Counted from the stretch's first letter, positions 44,733 to 54,120 are shown. The stretch is 64,000 nucleotides of DNA from an uncultured Aquimarina sp. (GCA_947500545.1 CANMSO010000001.1:682001-746000), one strand, 5' to 3'. A program made the numbers and translations. The notes: a model not told the origin generated them from the sequence alone.

Positions 44733-45608
44733 ATGTCGCACTATAAAAACATTTCATTCCTTTTACTCCTAAACGCTTTCATAGTACTATTGTTAATCTC
44801 CTGTCAGACCGATACTAGCAAAGCAGATCTAAAAACAGCACTTACTTTTTATGCTTCTTTTGATAACGGAGTTGATGCCGATTTTGCCTTAGGAGACAAG
44901 AACTTATATACTGTTCCTAATCGTAAAGCCAGGGATTCAGCTCAAGTTGGTCTGCATAAACCAGATATACGCATAGCAAAGGGAAAAGGACGTTTTGGTG
45001 ATGGTTTGCTATTCACAGAGCGAAGCAAAGGCAATATCTACTACCCTAGTAAGAATAATATCTTGTACAATAATAATGATTGGAGTGGCGCCGTTTCTTT
45101 TTGGTTACAGTTAGACCCCAGTAAAGATCTAAAGCCCGGATACTGTGATCCTATACAGATTACAGATGTAAGTTACAATGATGCTGCAATATGGGTAGAT
45201 TTTACCAAAGACAATCCTAGAGATTTTAGATTGGGTGTGATTGGGGATCGTAATGTATGGAACCCAAACCCCGAAGGACCTGATAACGAAAACCCTATTT
45301 TTAATGCAAAATTAGCTGCAGTTAAAAACCCTCCCTTTGGAAGCAATGAATGGACCCATATAATAATTAACTTTTCTAACCTGAGTACTGAAAATGGAGA
45401 AGCCAAGCTATACATGAATGGCGAACTAAAAGGTACCCGATCAAATATCACAACACCCTTTACCTGGGATCTTGAGTTATCGAATATCTATATAGGATTG
45501 GGGTATATTGGTTTGATGGACGAACTCTCTATTTTTAATAGAAATTTAACCGATACTGAGATTACCGCACTCTACAACTTGGAAAATGGAGTGCATACCT
45601 TGTTTTAA
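44733..45608 (+). CDS. LamG-like (concanavalin A-fold) lipoprotein
   Basis: A 291-residue lipoprotein, signal ending LLLISC (Cys24). The mature part begins ALTFYASFDNG, has WSGAVSFWLQLDP, WTHIIINFSN, GEAKLYMNGELKG and ends LMDELSIFNRNLTDTEITALYN, the standard LamG/laminin-G-3 order. Probably binds glycans or matrix on the cell surface. It is followed 44 nt later by another lipoprotein gene on the same strand, then by a cyclase, so the three may form one unit. Confidence 0.9.
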   Translation: MSHYKNISFLLLLNAFIVLLLISCQTDTSKADLKTALTFYASFDNGVDADFALGDKNLYTVPNRKARDSAQVGLHKPDIRIAKGKGRFGDGLLFTERSKGNIYYPSKNNILYNNNDWSGAVSFWLQLDPSKDLKPGYCDPIQITDVSYNDAAIWVDFTKDNPRDFRLGVIGDRNVWNPNPEGPDNENPIFNAKLAAVKNPPFGSNEWTHIIINFSNLSTENGEAKLYMNGELKGTRSNITTPFTWDLELSNIYIGLGYIGLMDELSIFNRNLTDTEITALYNLENGVHTLF

Positions 45609-45652
45609 GCAAATATGAAATCAATTATCAACCACCACCACAATTATGCATC

Positions 45653-46582
45653 ATGATTAAATTTTTTTTCTTTGTATTAGTAACCATTACTATTATTTTT
45701 TCCTGCAAGAATATAACAGAGAAAAAGGAAAAGCCCATAATTACAAAGACACATTTAAAACAGAAAATAAAGGCATCAAACAATTCTTTAATTGAAGCTG
45801 CAAAAGCAAAAAACTTCGGCAAAGCCATAGATATTTATATGGATGATGCTCTATTATTGGCTGAATATAATCCACTTATTGACGGTAAAGAGGATATCAA
45901 AACATACTATACCGAAATCTTTGAAAGGCAAAATATTACTGGGTACCTAAAAGAAACGATTGAAATATTCGATTTTGGAGAAACTATACTTGAGATTGGA
46001 ACTTTTCAGAAATCATTTTCTAATGAAAAGAATCAAGAGGGTAAATATTTTAATGTTTGGAAACATTTTGAGAATGGAAATCTACGTTTAAAAGCAGAAT
46101 CTTTTGGTTTTTATCACCCAATAGACAATCCGGCTACGTTGAGAGTACAATCGCTTAAAGATAGAACTCCTGGTTTAGTAGCTAGAAACAGAAAAGTGCT
46201 CCCATTAGAATTAGATGCATATGATGCAAGAAACGAAAACATTGTTAGAGACAGAGATACTGATAAAGTGATTCAATCTTATACTACAGATGGCATATAT
46301 TACCCTTTTGCAAGTCCTAATAAATCAGGTATCAAAAATTTGAGTAAACATTATACAGATTATCACAGAAATCCTGTTAAAATAGACTCTATAGAGGTAT
46401 GGACATATGACTATGAACTGGTGAATGACGGAATTATAAAGTATTCAAAGTTTTATGTAGACTGGGTAGTTCCGGATTTTTCTGGTACCACGAGAGGAAC
46501 TGGAATAATTTATTATAAACGAGAAGAAGACAATTCCTTGAAAATACATAGGCAGATTGGACTACATATCCATGATGAATAA
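45653..46582 (+). CDS. Lipoprotein with two SnoaL/NTF2-like domains
   Basis: A 309-residue protein with a lipoprotein signal ending in IIFSC (about Cys18). Two NTF2-like units are visible: residues about 40-150 (SLIEAAKAKNFGKAIDIYMDDALLLAEYNPLIDG style, quoted in parts) and about 185-305 (IVRDRDTDKVIQSYTTDGIY, IDSIEVWTYDYELVND, GTGIIYYKREEDNSLKIH). Such folds bind small hydrophobic ligands or act as isomerases or cyclases; here ligand and reaction are unknown. The gene lies between the LamG lipoprotein and the second nucleotide cyclase. Confidence 0.85.
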   Translation: MIKFFFFVLVTITIIFSCKNITEKKEKPIITKTHLKQKIKASNNSLIEAAKAKNFGKAIDIYMDDALLLAEYNPLIDGKEDIKTYYTEIFERQNITGYLKETIEIFDFGETILEIGTFQKSFSNEKNQEGKYFNVWKHFENGNLRLKAESFGFYHPIDNPATLRVQSLKDRTPGLVARNRKVLPLELDAYDARNENIVRDRDTDKVIQSYTTDGIYYPFASPNKSGIKNLSKHYTDYHRNPVKIDSIEVWTYDYELVNDGIIKYSKFYVDWVVPDFSGTTRGTGIIYYKREEDNSLKIHRQIGLHIHDE

Positions 46583-46609
46583 TAACCAAACTATATGTGT
46601 GCATAAATT

Positions 46610-47692
46610 ATGAATCGTAACCTAAAACTATATCTACAGCTCCTTTGGCAATCAGTCCTTTTTTGGACTATAGTAATGGGATTGTATTCTATATTCAGAT
46701 ATTATGGCCTTGACGAGGAAATTGGTTTTACGGTGATTGAAGAATATAGCGGTCATCAAGGAACTCTACGAGCTTTGATTGGGTTTACAAGTATAGGTGC
46801 ATTAATTGGGCTTTTATATGCTACTATAGATTTCGTTTTTGATAAATACAATTCGGGTAGATTGTCTCTAGTATATGACCTTACCATTAGAACATTCTTA
46901 TATTTTGCAACTACTATTGCCGTCTTCACTCTTATTATGGAGTTATTTTCAGAAATCTATGGCATTAACTTAAATACAGATCGAGGCTGGTGGAAAGAGA
47001 ATAAATCATTTTGGGCAACAATTTTATATATTGTGATGGTTTCCTTTGTGTTTTCATTTATAAAAATCGCTACTGAAAAATTTGGGAAGGGTGTCTTTCT
47101 AAAAATGCTGATGGGAAAGTATAAAAATCCGCAAGAAGAGAAACGAATATTTATGTTTCTGGACTTAAAAGATTCTACGACTATTGCAGAAAATCTGGGA
47201 CATTTTAAGTACAGTCAATTCATACAAGATTGTTTTTATGATCTCAACGAAGTGGTCCCAAAATATGATGCAGAAATTTACCAATATGTAGGAGATGAAG
47301 CGGTACTAAGCTGGCCATACAGAAAAGGATTGGCTCATAATAACTGTGTTGACTTATTTTTTGCTTTTCAGCAGAAGAAACAAAGCAAATCACAATATTA
47401 TCTTGATAAATATGGCATTGTACCAGAATTTAAAGCTGGTCTACATGGTGGCGTTTTAATGGTAACCGAAGTTGGTGTTATTAAAAAAGAAATAGCCTAT
47501 CACGGCGATGTTATCAACACCTCTGCCCGCATACAGGCAGAATGTAATAAACATCATGTACGACTTCTCATATCAGAAAAACTGCTTAAAGATCTTAAGA
47601 TAAGTACTCACCTATCCTCTAAGTTTTTAGGGAGCGTGCTATTAAAAGGAAAACAGGAAAAAGTTAATATTCATACGATAGATAAGGTGTAG
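46610..47692 (+). CDS. Membrane adenylate/guanylate cyclase (four transmembrane segments)
   Basis: A 360-residue protein: four hydrophobic segments in the first ~165 residues, then a class III cyclase domain with both metal Asp residues (IFMFLDLKDSTTIAENLG and YVGDEAVLSWP) and the Asn/Arg block HGDVINTSARIQAECNK. Substrate-selecting residues were not resolved. It differs from the HAMP-type cyclase 3 kb upstream and is probably an independent signalling input. It follows the NTF2-like lipoprotein gene by 27 nt, so a sensory link to that periplasmic protein is possible (inference). Confidence 0.92.
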   Translation: MNRNLKLYLQLLWQSVLFWTIVMGLYSIFRYYGLDEEIGFTVIEEYSGHQGTLRALIGFTSIGALIGLLYATIDFVFDKYNSGRLSLVYDLTIRTFLYFATTIAVFTLIMELFSEIYGINLNTDRGWWKENKSFWATILYIVMVSFVFSFIKIATEKFGKGVFLKMLMGKYKNPQEEKRIFMFLDLKDSTTIAENLGHFKYSQFIQDCFYDLNEVVPKYDAEIYQYVGDEAVLSWPYRKGLAHNNCVDLFFAFQQKKQSKSQYYLDKYGIVPEFKAGLHGGVLMVTEVGVIKKEIAYHGDVINTSARIQAECNKHHVRLLISEKLLKDLKISTHLSSKFLGSVLLKGKQEKVNIHTIDKV

Positions 47693-48082
47693 ACCTCAGA
47701 CGTGGTGCTCAAAAAATCCTTAGGATAAAAAGGTTCCTTATTAATTGTATAGAAATCTGGAAAAATCCTAAATATTCAATTTTCTAGTGTGAAATAAGTA
47801 TGAATGTGCCCAAAAATACGATTATAACATGAAAAGGTTATATTATTGATACATTAAAATTGAATACTTTAATACATGAATTCAAATGTTTATAGATAAA
47901 AATAAAATGATATTTATAATTGATTGTCCCTCTTTAATATTGGATCGCCAAAAAGGGTATTTTAATGTCTTTTATTATGGAATTCTAAAAAAAACAATAA
48001 ATGACATCTAGTTGACATCTAAATGTCGTCATAAAAATATACGATTGAATGTAGCTTTGTAGTATCAAAAACAAAGAAAATT
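47693..48082. other. Intergenic region upstream of an HTH-gene remnant
   Basis: 390 bp with no gene. The last 70 bp hold a promoter and operator-like dyad (48014-48059). The rest is AT-rich without clear structure. Confidence 0.55.
48014..48059 (+). promoter_or_regulatory. Promoter with operator-like dyad before the HTH remnant
   Basis: GACAT-CTAA-ATGTC at 48014-48027 is a short dyad, preceded by a direct repeat of GACATCTA (from 48003). TAGCTTTG at 48052-48059 matches the -7 box exactly, though no TTG stands at the right distance. The dyad may be the binding site of the former HTH regulator. Confidence 0.4.
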
Positions 48083-48196
48083 ATGGAACCAAACTCAGTA
48101 GGTAAAAATTTAATTTGTCAAAGAAAGTTAAAAGGTTTTACCCAAGAACATACTCCTTGGAAATTTGAAAATTATATCCCTTATAATCTTAAATAA
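48083..48196 (+). pseudogene. Truncated XRE-type HTH regulator gene (37 codons left)
   Basis: ATG at 48083 opens a 37-codon frame, MEPNSVGKNLICQRKLKG then FTQE, which matches the first helices of XRE-family regulators (GKNLxxQRKxxGxTQExL). After FTQE the expected LxxxxxVxxRTIxRIE recognition helix is missing and the frame runs through HTPWKFENYIPYNLK to a stop. So the DNA-binding domain is broken and the gene is probably dead. The secreted LRR gene follows after 9 nt and may have replaced the rest of it. It could instead be a small leader peptide; less likely given the family match. Confidence 0.55.
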
Positions 48197-48205
48197 ATTG
48201 ATATC

Positions 48206-49390
48206 ATGAAAAAATTATTTGTCTTAATGCTGGTAGTAAAAAGTATGGTTAGTTTCGCACAGAACAATCAAATTGTAGAATTCTCGGATTTTTACCTGGA
48301 ACAAGCTATTCGAAATTATATGGACAAGCCCACTGGAGATATTTTTATCTCTGAAATGGAGTCTTTAACAAATTTATCAATAGCCAATAAAGGCATTACA
48401 GATTTACAAGGATTAGCATATGCAAAAAACCTTGAGAGTTTAAGGTTAGATAACAATAAGATAGAAGATTTAACGCCACTTTCAAGTTTACATAAATTAA
48501 CGAGCCTAAGTCTTAATGGGAATCTGATTATAGATATAAGTCCAATTCAGAACTTAAAAAAACTCAATACCCTTTCTGTAGACAGGAATAAAATAACCGA
48601 CATTTCCTCTTTGAGTAAATTAAGAAAACTTACAAGTATTACTGCACATTTTAATGCTATTAGTGATATTTCGGTTGCTCGACAATGGAAAAATCTTACT
48701 TATTTTAATATGGGTTTTAATATGTTAAACGATTTAAGTCCTTTGGAGAATTTAAAAAAACTAAAAGGAATTTGGGTACCAGATAATCAAATACAAACTA
48801 TTAACAACTTAGCCAATTTAAAGCTACTAGAGATACTCATTCTTGAAAAGAATCCTATCCAGGATGCCAGTGTTTTAAAAAACTTAAAAAACCTTATTCA
48901 GTTAAATCTCATGAATACTAAGATCTCTAATTTTTCAGCACTATCAGGATTACATAATGTAGGTGTATTAGTTTTAAGAAACAATAACATAGAAGATATT
49001 GGATTTTTGAAAGAAATGAAATCCATAGAATGGTTAGACCTCAGAGATAATACTATTACAGATATCAATGATCTAAAATCACTTAAAAACCTAAAAAAGT
49101 TATTTCTTTCTGGAAACCAAATTGAATCAATTGTAGACTTATCCAATAGTAAAAACTTACGTTGGGTTATTTTAGATAATAATAAAGTTTCCAACCTTTG
49201 GCCATTATATAATTTAACTAGCCTAACAGATGTAATGTTATACAATAACCCTTTAAACACTTCCGAAGAAAAGAATAAAATGAATTTAACGGTTATTGAT
49301 AAAATCAAAAGCGAAGGAAAAAACATTGTCCAACAGCCTCTTGAAATCAACTCAATATATCAATTAGAACCTAGCAGAAAATTGAATTAA
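48206..49390 (+). CDS. Secreted leucine-rich repeat protein (SDS22/internalin-like)
   Basis: A 394-residue protein. Signal peptide MKKLFVLMLVVKSMVSFAQ, cut after SFA. From about residue 50 there are 14 LRRs of 22 residues each (for example KLTSLSLNGNLIIDISPIQNL), the SDS22-like type of internalins, ending in a cap region. No lipobox or C-terminal sorting domain is visible. Expected role: extracellular or periplasmic protein binding. It may be read from the promoter of the HTH remnant 150 nt upstream. Repeat number is easily altered by recombination. Confidence 0.9.
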   Translation: MKKLFVLMLVVKSMVSFAQNNQIVEFSDFYLEQAIRNYMDKPTGDIFISEMESLTNLSIANKGITDLQGLAYAKNLESLRLDNNKIEDLTPLSSLHKLTSLSLNGNLIIDISPIQNLKKLNTLSVDRNKITDISSLSKLRKLTSITAHFNAISDISVARQWKNLTYFNMGFNMLNDLSPLENLKKLKGIWVPDNQIQTINNLANLKLLEILILEKNPIQDASVLKNLKNLIQLNLMNTKISNFSALSGLHNVGVLVLRNNNIEDIGFLKEMKSIEWLDLRDNTITDINDLKSLKNLKKLFLSGNQIESIVDLSNSKNLRWVILDNNKVSNLWPLYNLTSLTDVMLYNNPLNTSEEKNKMNLTVIDKIKSEGKNIVQQPLEINSIYQLEPSRKLN

Positions 49391-49768
49391 ATAAAAATCA
49401 ACGTTCTGTTTCCTTAAGGGGATACGGGTTATCATGTTCTTTCCTTTAATAATACTCAGAGATAAATCATATTACAAGGGCATACATATAGCACCTGTAC
49501 TCACACTTCTCTTTTCGGTTGCCACTGGGTATAGTTATTGTTGTGGTTTTAACTACAAGACTACCTTTAATCATGTATTCAAAAAACAACAGGAAAGTCC
49601 TCTATTTAGTATGTAAAATTTATTAAAACATAAATATTTATTTAAATAATATAGTGCCATTTTTCATATTGGCACGTTTTAAAAAAAACAAATTGCTTCA
49701 TTTGTATCAACATAAAATTATATAACTAAATAATTTTTTTTTATAATACTTAATGCTACATAAAAAAT
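49391..49768. other. Intergenic region after the LRR gene, with a weak hairpin
   Basis: 378 bp. A hairpin at 49654-49675 (GTGCCA/TGGCAC) followed by GTTTTAAAAA may terminate LRR-gene transcription. A 60-codon frame at 49434-49616 has no family features and is not annotated. Confidence 0.5.
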
Positions 49769-50620
49769 ATGATAAAACTAGAAAAAAGTGTTTGGCTGTA
49801 CATTGGCCTAGTATTTCTCTTAACCTATACTTTACAAATTATTGCCATTGCAAATGGTGGTGAAGATTTTGCATTATCACCCCTTTTTATTGGACTAACT
49901 ATGTTTTTACCTGGTATTGGTGCTATTATGTATTTAATTAAAACCAAACAAGGACTTAAATATATCAATTGGCGTATTGGCAGACCCAAATTTATTCTGT
50001 TAAGCGTATTACTTCCGATAGTAATTACACTTATGGGAATTGTTGTATTCGATAAACTTGGTCTTGGATTCAACAATGTGTTTTCGTTACAAAATGGAAC
50101 CATAAAAAATATTGAAATACCTCTTTTTCTAGGAACAGATGAACAGAGCATACCTTTTTTTCTTTTAAATTTCTTGGTTACCGGAATTGGTTTTTCGGTA
50201 ATAACGAGTCTTTTAACAATTGGAGAAGAAATTGGATGGAGAGGATTTCTTCAAAAGAAGCTGCTAGAGAAAAACAGTATATTTAAATCTCTTACGTTTT
50301 TGGGCCTTCTTTGGGGATTTTGGCATTTTCCACTCATTGTTAATGGGTTTAATTTCCCTGAATACCCAATACTGGGGGCTTTCCTAATTTTTCCTTTAAT
50401 GACGGTTTTTATTTCTTATTTTTTTGGTTGGTTAACCATAAATTCAAAAAGTGTTTGGCCTGCTGTATTTGCGCACGGCGGTATAAACTCGATCATGATT
50501 TTCTTATTTGAAATGGACTTTGGCGATCAAAAACTTGAAGGTAATTTTTCACTATTAGGTTTATGGGTTATAATAGGTATGACATCCTTTTATTTAATAT
50601 CAAAAAAAAGAACTATTTAG
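49769..50620 (+). CDS. CPBP-family intramembrane metalloprotease
   Basis: A 283-residue polytopic protein (about eight hydrophobic segments). The Abi/CPBP motifs are intact: GEEIGWRGFLQ (EExxxR-type motif 1), WGFWHFPLIVNG (motif 2, His) and AHGGINS (motif 3). Family members cleave prenylated or other membrane proteins and some act in bacteriocin self-immunity. The gene starts after a long AT-rich leader and is followed by a lipoprotein gene 34 nt downstream. Confidence 0.92.
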   Translation: MIKLEKSVWLYIGLVFLLTYTLQIIAIANGGEDFALSPLFIGLTMFLPGIGAIMYLIKTKQGLKYINWRIGRPKFILLSVLLPIVITLMGIVVFDKLGLGFNNVFSLQNGTIKNIEIPLFLGTDEQSIPFFLLNFLVTGIGFSVITSLLTIGEEIGWRGFLQKKLLEKNSIFKSLTFLGLLWGFWHFPLIVNGFNFPEYPILGAFLIFPLMTVFISYFFGWLTINSKSVWPAVFAHGGINSIMIFLFEMDFGDQKLEGNFSLLGLWVIIGMTSFYLISKKRTI

Positions 50621-50654
50621 GAAAACATCAAAAAACACTGAAAACTGTTAAAAG

Positions 50655-51413
50655 ATGAGATTTAAAGCCTATATATTAGTCTTCACCATTTCACTTATTT
50701 CTTGTGATGCAAAAAGTCAAAATGGTATACAAGTTAATATACCAACTGCAGAAGCAGAAACAGAATATATCTGGAGAACAATTCAAGACATTAACTTCTT
50801 TGAAAAAAACAATTACCAAATTAGCCTTCCAAAAGGAGCATATATTGATATATTAAAAAGTAGAGCCAAAGAAAATAAGTTATCAGACAGTGACTATTCA
50901 AATTTAAAAACTTTCATAAAAGATAGTGTCTATAGAAAATCTGACTATGAACAAGGCTATCATAAAATAGAAAATCAACGTTCACTTATCAATACAATGA
51001 TTTCTTTACTGAGCCAATCAGAAAGGAACTGGGATTTTAAAGTATTCGATACATATCAAATAAATCTTACCTTATATGGACCAGGTGGAAGTTACAATCC
51101 TGACGAAGGTTCTATTCTTATTCATACAACTCCAAAAGGTAAATTTAAGCAATATGATAATCCAGCAAACACAATTATCCATGAAATAACTCATATTGGA
51201 ATCGAGAAATCTATTATAAATAAATATCAAGTTCCACATACTTTAAAGGAACGAATTGTAGACAAGTTTGTTTTCTTAAATTTCCACACATCATATTTAC
51301 CAAATTATCGAATTCAAGATATGGGAGAAAAAAGAATTGACCAATATCTCAAAACAAAAATAGATTTGAATAACTTAGATAGTTTCGTTAAAAAAGTAAT
51401 GAAATCAAATTAA
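50655..51413 (+). CDS. Lipoprotein with a HExxH zinc-protease-like motif
   Basis: 252 residues; the signal ends in SLISC (Cys17). The motif TIIHEITHIGIEKSII (HEITH) near residue 177 fits gluzincin metalloproteases, and GSILIHTTPKG before it gives the preceding edge strand. No clear third ligand further on (candidates are in ERIVDKF). I do not recognise the family. It follows the CPBP gene by 34 nt, likely co-transcribed. Confidence 0.75.
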   Translation: MRFKAYILVFTISLISCDAKSQNGIQVNIPTAEAETEYIWRTIQDINFFEKNNYQISLPKGAYIDILKSRAKENKLSDSDYSNLKTFIKDSVYRKSDYEQGYHKIENQRSLINTMISLLSQSERNWDFKVFDTYQINLTLYGPGGSYNPDEGSILIHTTPKGKFKQYDNPANTIIHEITHIGIEKSIINKYQVPHTLKERIVDKFVFLNFHTSYLPNYRIQDMGEKRIDQYLKTKIDLNNLDSFVKKVMKSN

Positions 51414-51531
51414 TCATTGAAAACACTAAATTTATGTACTAAAATGAGAATAAAATAGGGATTTCAGATACATTCATACAAAGAATTAATTTTAAAAGAA
51501 TCAAAAATCACCGCAAACTGATAATACTAGC

Positions 51532-52494
51532 ATGACACATCAAAACTCAAAAAGATATCTTCTTTTCTTATTCTTATGTACTTCATTGGGCATTTTTGCT
51601 CAAACTACTTCGATTACTTATGAATCAAACGGAAAAACCCTTACTCTAGAATCCAATAACCCATTTACAAAGTTTATTGGTGAATGGACTTTAAAAGGTG
51701 ATGATTGGTCACAAAACTGGGGACAGCAAACAGAGCATATTAAAATTCCCGGGCATCATACGGTTTCAACAGGGATCAATACTAAAAACAGCCTTATTTC
51801 CATTATAGACGGCCCAGAACCAAACGGTCATATTTTTTGGTCATACAATCCTAACACAAAAGAAGTAGAACATTTGTCTAGTTTTGGTGAAATACGAGCG
51901 GGAAAAGGAAAAGGAACCATTGATGATCATGGAAATGTAAGGTTAAAACTGTTTTTTGAAGGCGAACCATCAGGAACGTATAGAATGTACACATATACTT
52001 GGCTGGATGATAATGAATACGAACTAAAATCTGTGCAGTTTGATGAAAACAATAACCCAACGGGATTGTTTTACGGTGGAAATTTTATTCGCATAAAAAA
52101 GCCCAAAGAGGATCAAGCTATTCAGGAAATAGAAAGCATTTTAAAAATTCTGGATGATCATGAAACACCCATAGCGACAAAACTCAATTGCTTTTCGGAA
52201 GATTTAGTTCATATGGCACCAAATAATGAAGCAATCACAAGTAAGAATGATTTATCCTCTTATTTAAAGGAGCAAGACACCTACGGTTATTCAAAAATGC
52301 AGCATCAAATCATTAAAGTATCCTCTTTTGAGGATGTCGTTATCATGAGAGGCCAAGTAATTGGCACATTTCATCCAAGTAATGGAACTAAACCAGTGGC
52401 ATTTAGAACAAAAAACTTATTTGTATTCAAACGGGTTGATGACCAACTAAAGATATGGAAGGTCATTTATAATATGTCTCCTATTAAAAAATAG
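51532..52494 (+). CDS. Secreted protein with a DUF1579-like N-terminal and a SnoaL-like C-terminal domain
   Basis: 320 residues. Signal peptide to about residue 24 (LFLCTSLGIFAQ). Residues about 35-190 resemble DUF1579/lipocalin-type small barrels (NPFTKFIGEWTLKGDDW, HIFWSYNPNTKE, GGNFIRIKKP); about 195-320 is an NTF2-like unit (IESILKILDDHETPI, EDLVHMAPNNEAI, RTKNLFVFKRVDDQLKIWKV), the DUF4440 pattern. Ligand unknown. Monocistronic. The combination is common in Bacteroidota secreted proteins. Confidence 0.8.
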   Translation: MTHQNSKRYLLFLFLCTSLGIFAQTTSITYESNGKTLTLESNNPFTKFIGEWTLKGDDWSQNWGQQTEHIKIPGHHTVSTGINTKNSLISIIDGPEPNGHIFWSYNPNTKEVEHLSSFGEIRAGKGKGTIDDHGNVRLKLFFEGEPSGTYRMYTYTWLDDNEYELKSVQFDENNNPTGLFYGGNFIRIKKPKEDQAIQEIESILKILDDHETPIATKLNCFSEDLVHMAPNNEAITSKNDLSSYLKEQDTYGYSKMQHQIIKVSSFEDVVIMRGQVIGTFHPSNGTKPVAFRTKNLFVFKRVDDQLKIWKVIYNMSPIKK

Positions 52495-52631
52495 TGCCCA
52501 TTAAAGAAGCTAAAAAAGTATAACTGAACTCTTTTGAAGGTAAAATATTGGTTCTGAACCTTATACTAAATACGTGAAAAAAATGTGAATATCTATTCTA
52601 TATAACCGCTCGGATGGCAGTCAAGAAAATC

Positions 52632-52639
52632 TATATTTG
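52632..52639 (+). promoter_or_regulatory. TATATTTG -7 box of the DUF4494 gene
   Basis: A perfect TAnnTTTG box 21 nt before the ATG; no TTG is found at the usual -33 position. Transcription would begin near the start codon, giving an almost leaderless message. Confidence 0.4.
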
Positions 52640-52660
52640 CCCTCCTAAAAAATATATGAT

Positions 52661-53254
52661 ATGAGCGCAACATGGTATGAATGTAAAGTAAAATATAGAA
52701 AGACAGATGACTCTGGGGTACAAAAAGTGGCTACAGAACCTTATTTGGTAGATGCAATATCATATACCGAAGCTGAAACCCGTATTAACGAGGAAATGTC
52801 TGCTTATATTAGTGAAGAGTTTAAAATCACCAATATAAAAGTGGCCAATTATGCAGAGATTCATCCTTTTGAAAATTCTGATCGATGGTTTAAATCAAAG
52901 GTATCTTTAATTGCTTATGACGAAGAGAGCGGTAAAGAACGAAAGTCGAATATGTACTTACTAGTACAAGCCAATGATGTAAAAGAGGCTTTTGATAACA
53001 CCAATGAAATGATGAAAAATACTATGGGTGATTATACGATCCCTGCCATTGCAGAATCCCCTATTATGGATATATTTCCTTATTTCTCTGGGGATGAAGA
53101 TGACATGGAGAAAATCGAAAGATTCAATGCGGTAAAAGACTCTGCTCCTGTTGAAATAGAAGATACAGAAGTAGAAGAAGAACCTATAGCAACATTCAAT
53201 CCCGCAGCACCTGACCCGGTTCCTGTTTTAGTTGGATTTGATGAGGAAGAGTAA
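52661..53254 (+). CDS. DUF4494 protein
   Basis: A 197-residue cytoplasmic protein. MSATWYECKVKYRKTDDSG and VKVKEPYLVDAISYTEAETRI-like sequence (here VATEPYLVDAISYTEAETRI) are diagnostic of DUF4494, widespread in Bacteroidota and of unknown role. The body shows an alpha/beta repeat (two related halves: WYECKVKY... and WFKSKVSLI...), and the last ~60 residues are acidic and Pro-rich. The first REP-like copy begins right after its stop. Confidence 0.93.
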   Translation: MSATWYECKVKYRKTDDSGVQKVATEPYLVDAISYTEAETRINEEMSAYISEEFKITNIKVANYAEIHPFENSDRWFKSKVSLIAYDEESGKERKSNMYLLVQANDVKEAFDNTNEMMKNTMGDYTIPAIAESPIMDIFPYFSGDEDDMEKIERFNAVKDSAPVEIEDTEVEEEPIATFNPAAPDPVPVLVGFDEEE

Positions 53255-53259
53255 TATAT

Positions 53260-53487
53260 CAACCCTTCGAGAACCTCAGGGTTCATAGGATTACGAGAGC
53301 CTCACTCTTCGGAATTATTTGGAGGACTGAGGCACTCGAAGTCCACTCTCACTTCGACTACGCTCAGTGATCGCTTAATTTTGTTTTTACAATGATCATA
53401 ATCATCCTTCAACAAGCTCACCCTTCGAGTGCCTCAGGGTTCTTAATATGCTGATTAGAGGTCGAAATACTTTCGAAACCGGAGTCC
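53260..53487. repeat. REP-like palindromic elements, two copies
   Basis: Copies at about 53260-53343 and 53415-53487, both with CCTTCGAG(T/A)(G/A)CCTCAGGGTTC and the facing GACTGAGGC(A/T)CTCGAAGTCC or a degraded form. Between them lies CACTTCGACTACGCTCAGTG, a second palindrome. They fill the gap between the DUF4494 and YchJ genes and may act as bidirectional terminators. Confidence 0.8.
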
Positions 53488-53491
53488 CACG

Positions 53492-53881
53492 CTACACTTC
53501 TCCCACATACATCCAATGTCCATGTTCTCTAGTGAAAGCAGAATGTTCATGGATCATTTGCATGCCCTTTTCATCATAATAAAATGCCTTAAATTCTACG
53601 GTACCTTCAGTATCTTGTGGTGTACCTTTAGAAGTGTGTAGTACTTCCAGTTTTACCCAATTCACAGATTTGGCCCAACGTACGATGTCTTTCTTTTCTT
53701 TAGATGATGGTCTGGTAGTACTATGATGACTTCTCATAAGATAATCACCTTTAGCCAGTACAAAAGCACTATACCGTGAACGCATCAGGTCCTCTGCTGC
53801 AGCCGCAGTGCTAATATCTTGGTGGATTTTTGCACAACAAGATGTATACGATCTAGGTCTACCACAATAGCAGTTATTCAT
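53492..53881 (-). CDS. YchJ-family protein (SEC-C motif)
   Basis: A 129-residue protein. The N-terminal metal motif CYCGRPRSYTSCCAKIH (four Cys) is the SEC-C-like zinc site; AEDLMRSRYSAFVLAKGDYLMRSHHSTTRP is the YchJ core (quoted in parts) and FTREHGHWMYV ends it. The fold is NTF2-like plus zinc knuckle; function unknown. The start overlaps the stop of a small basic protein gene by 8 nt, so both are one unit. Confidence 0.93.
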   Translation of the reverse strand: MNNCYCGRPRSYTSCCAKIHQDISTAAAAEDLMRSRYSAFVLAKGDYLMRSHHSTTRPSSKEKKDIVRWAKSVNWVKLEVLHTSKGTPQDTEGTVEFKAFYYDEKGMQMIHEHSAFTREHGHWMYVGEV

Positions 53882-54044
53882 GTGTGGTTTCCTTATTGTT
53901 TTGTTGGTTTATTTTTTGCGTTAATGCTTTTAAGCGCTCTGCCCTAGCCTCTTTCTCTTTTCTGGCTTTATTCTTTTTACGTTGAATTAACTTGGCATGC
54001 TTTGCCTTATTTTGTGTGTTCTTTTCTTTTCCTTTTTTTGCCAT
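53874..54044 (-). CDS. Small lysine-rich protein (56 residues)
   Basis: ATG at 54044 opens a 56-codon frame starting MAKKGKEKNTQNKAKHAKLI; a third of the residues are Lys or Arg and the chain should form one charged helix. Its stop overlaps the YchJ start (ATGAATAA), a typical coupled arrangement. Basic proteins of this look (DUF2986-like) bind nucleic acid or ribosomes in other bacteria; that is inference. Confidence 0.65.
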   Translation of the reverse strand: MAKKGKEKNTQNKAKHAKLIQRKKNKARKEKEARAERLKALTQKINQQNNKETTHE

Positions 54045-54120
54045 ATGCTACGCTCTTAGTACCGCAACCTACAAATATATTGTGATCAATCCAATATCAG
54101 GCATACTTGCTTTCTATAGT

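Noticed and set aside
49434..49616. 60-codon frame after the LRR gene
   Set aside because: No family motif, no upstream signals, odd composition; probably chance.
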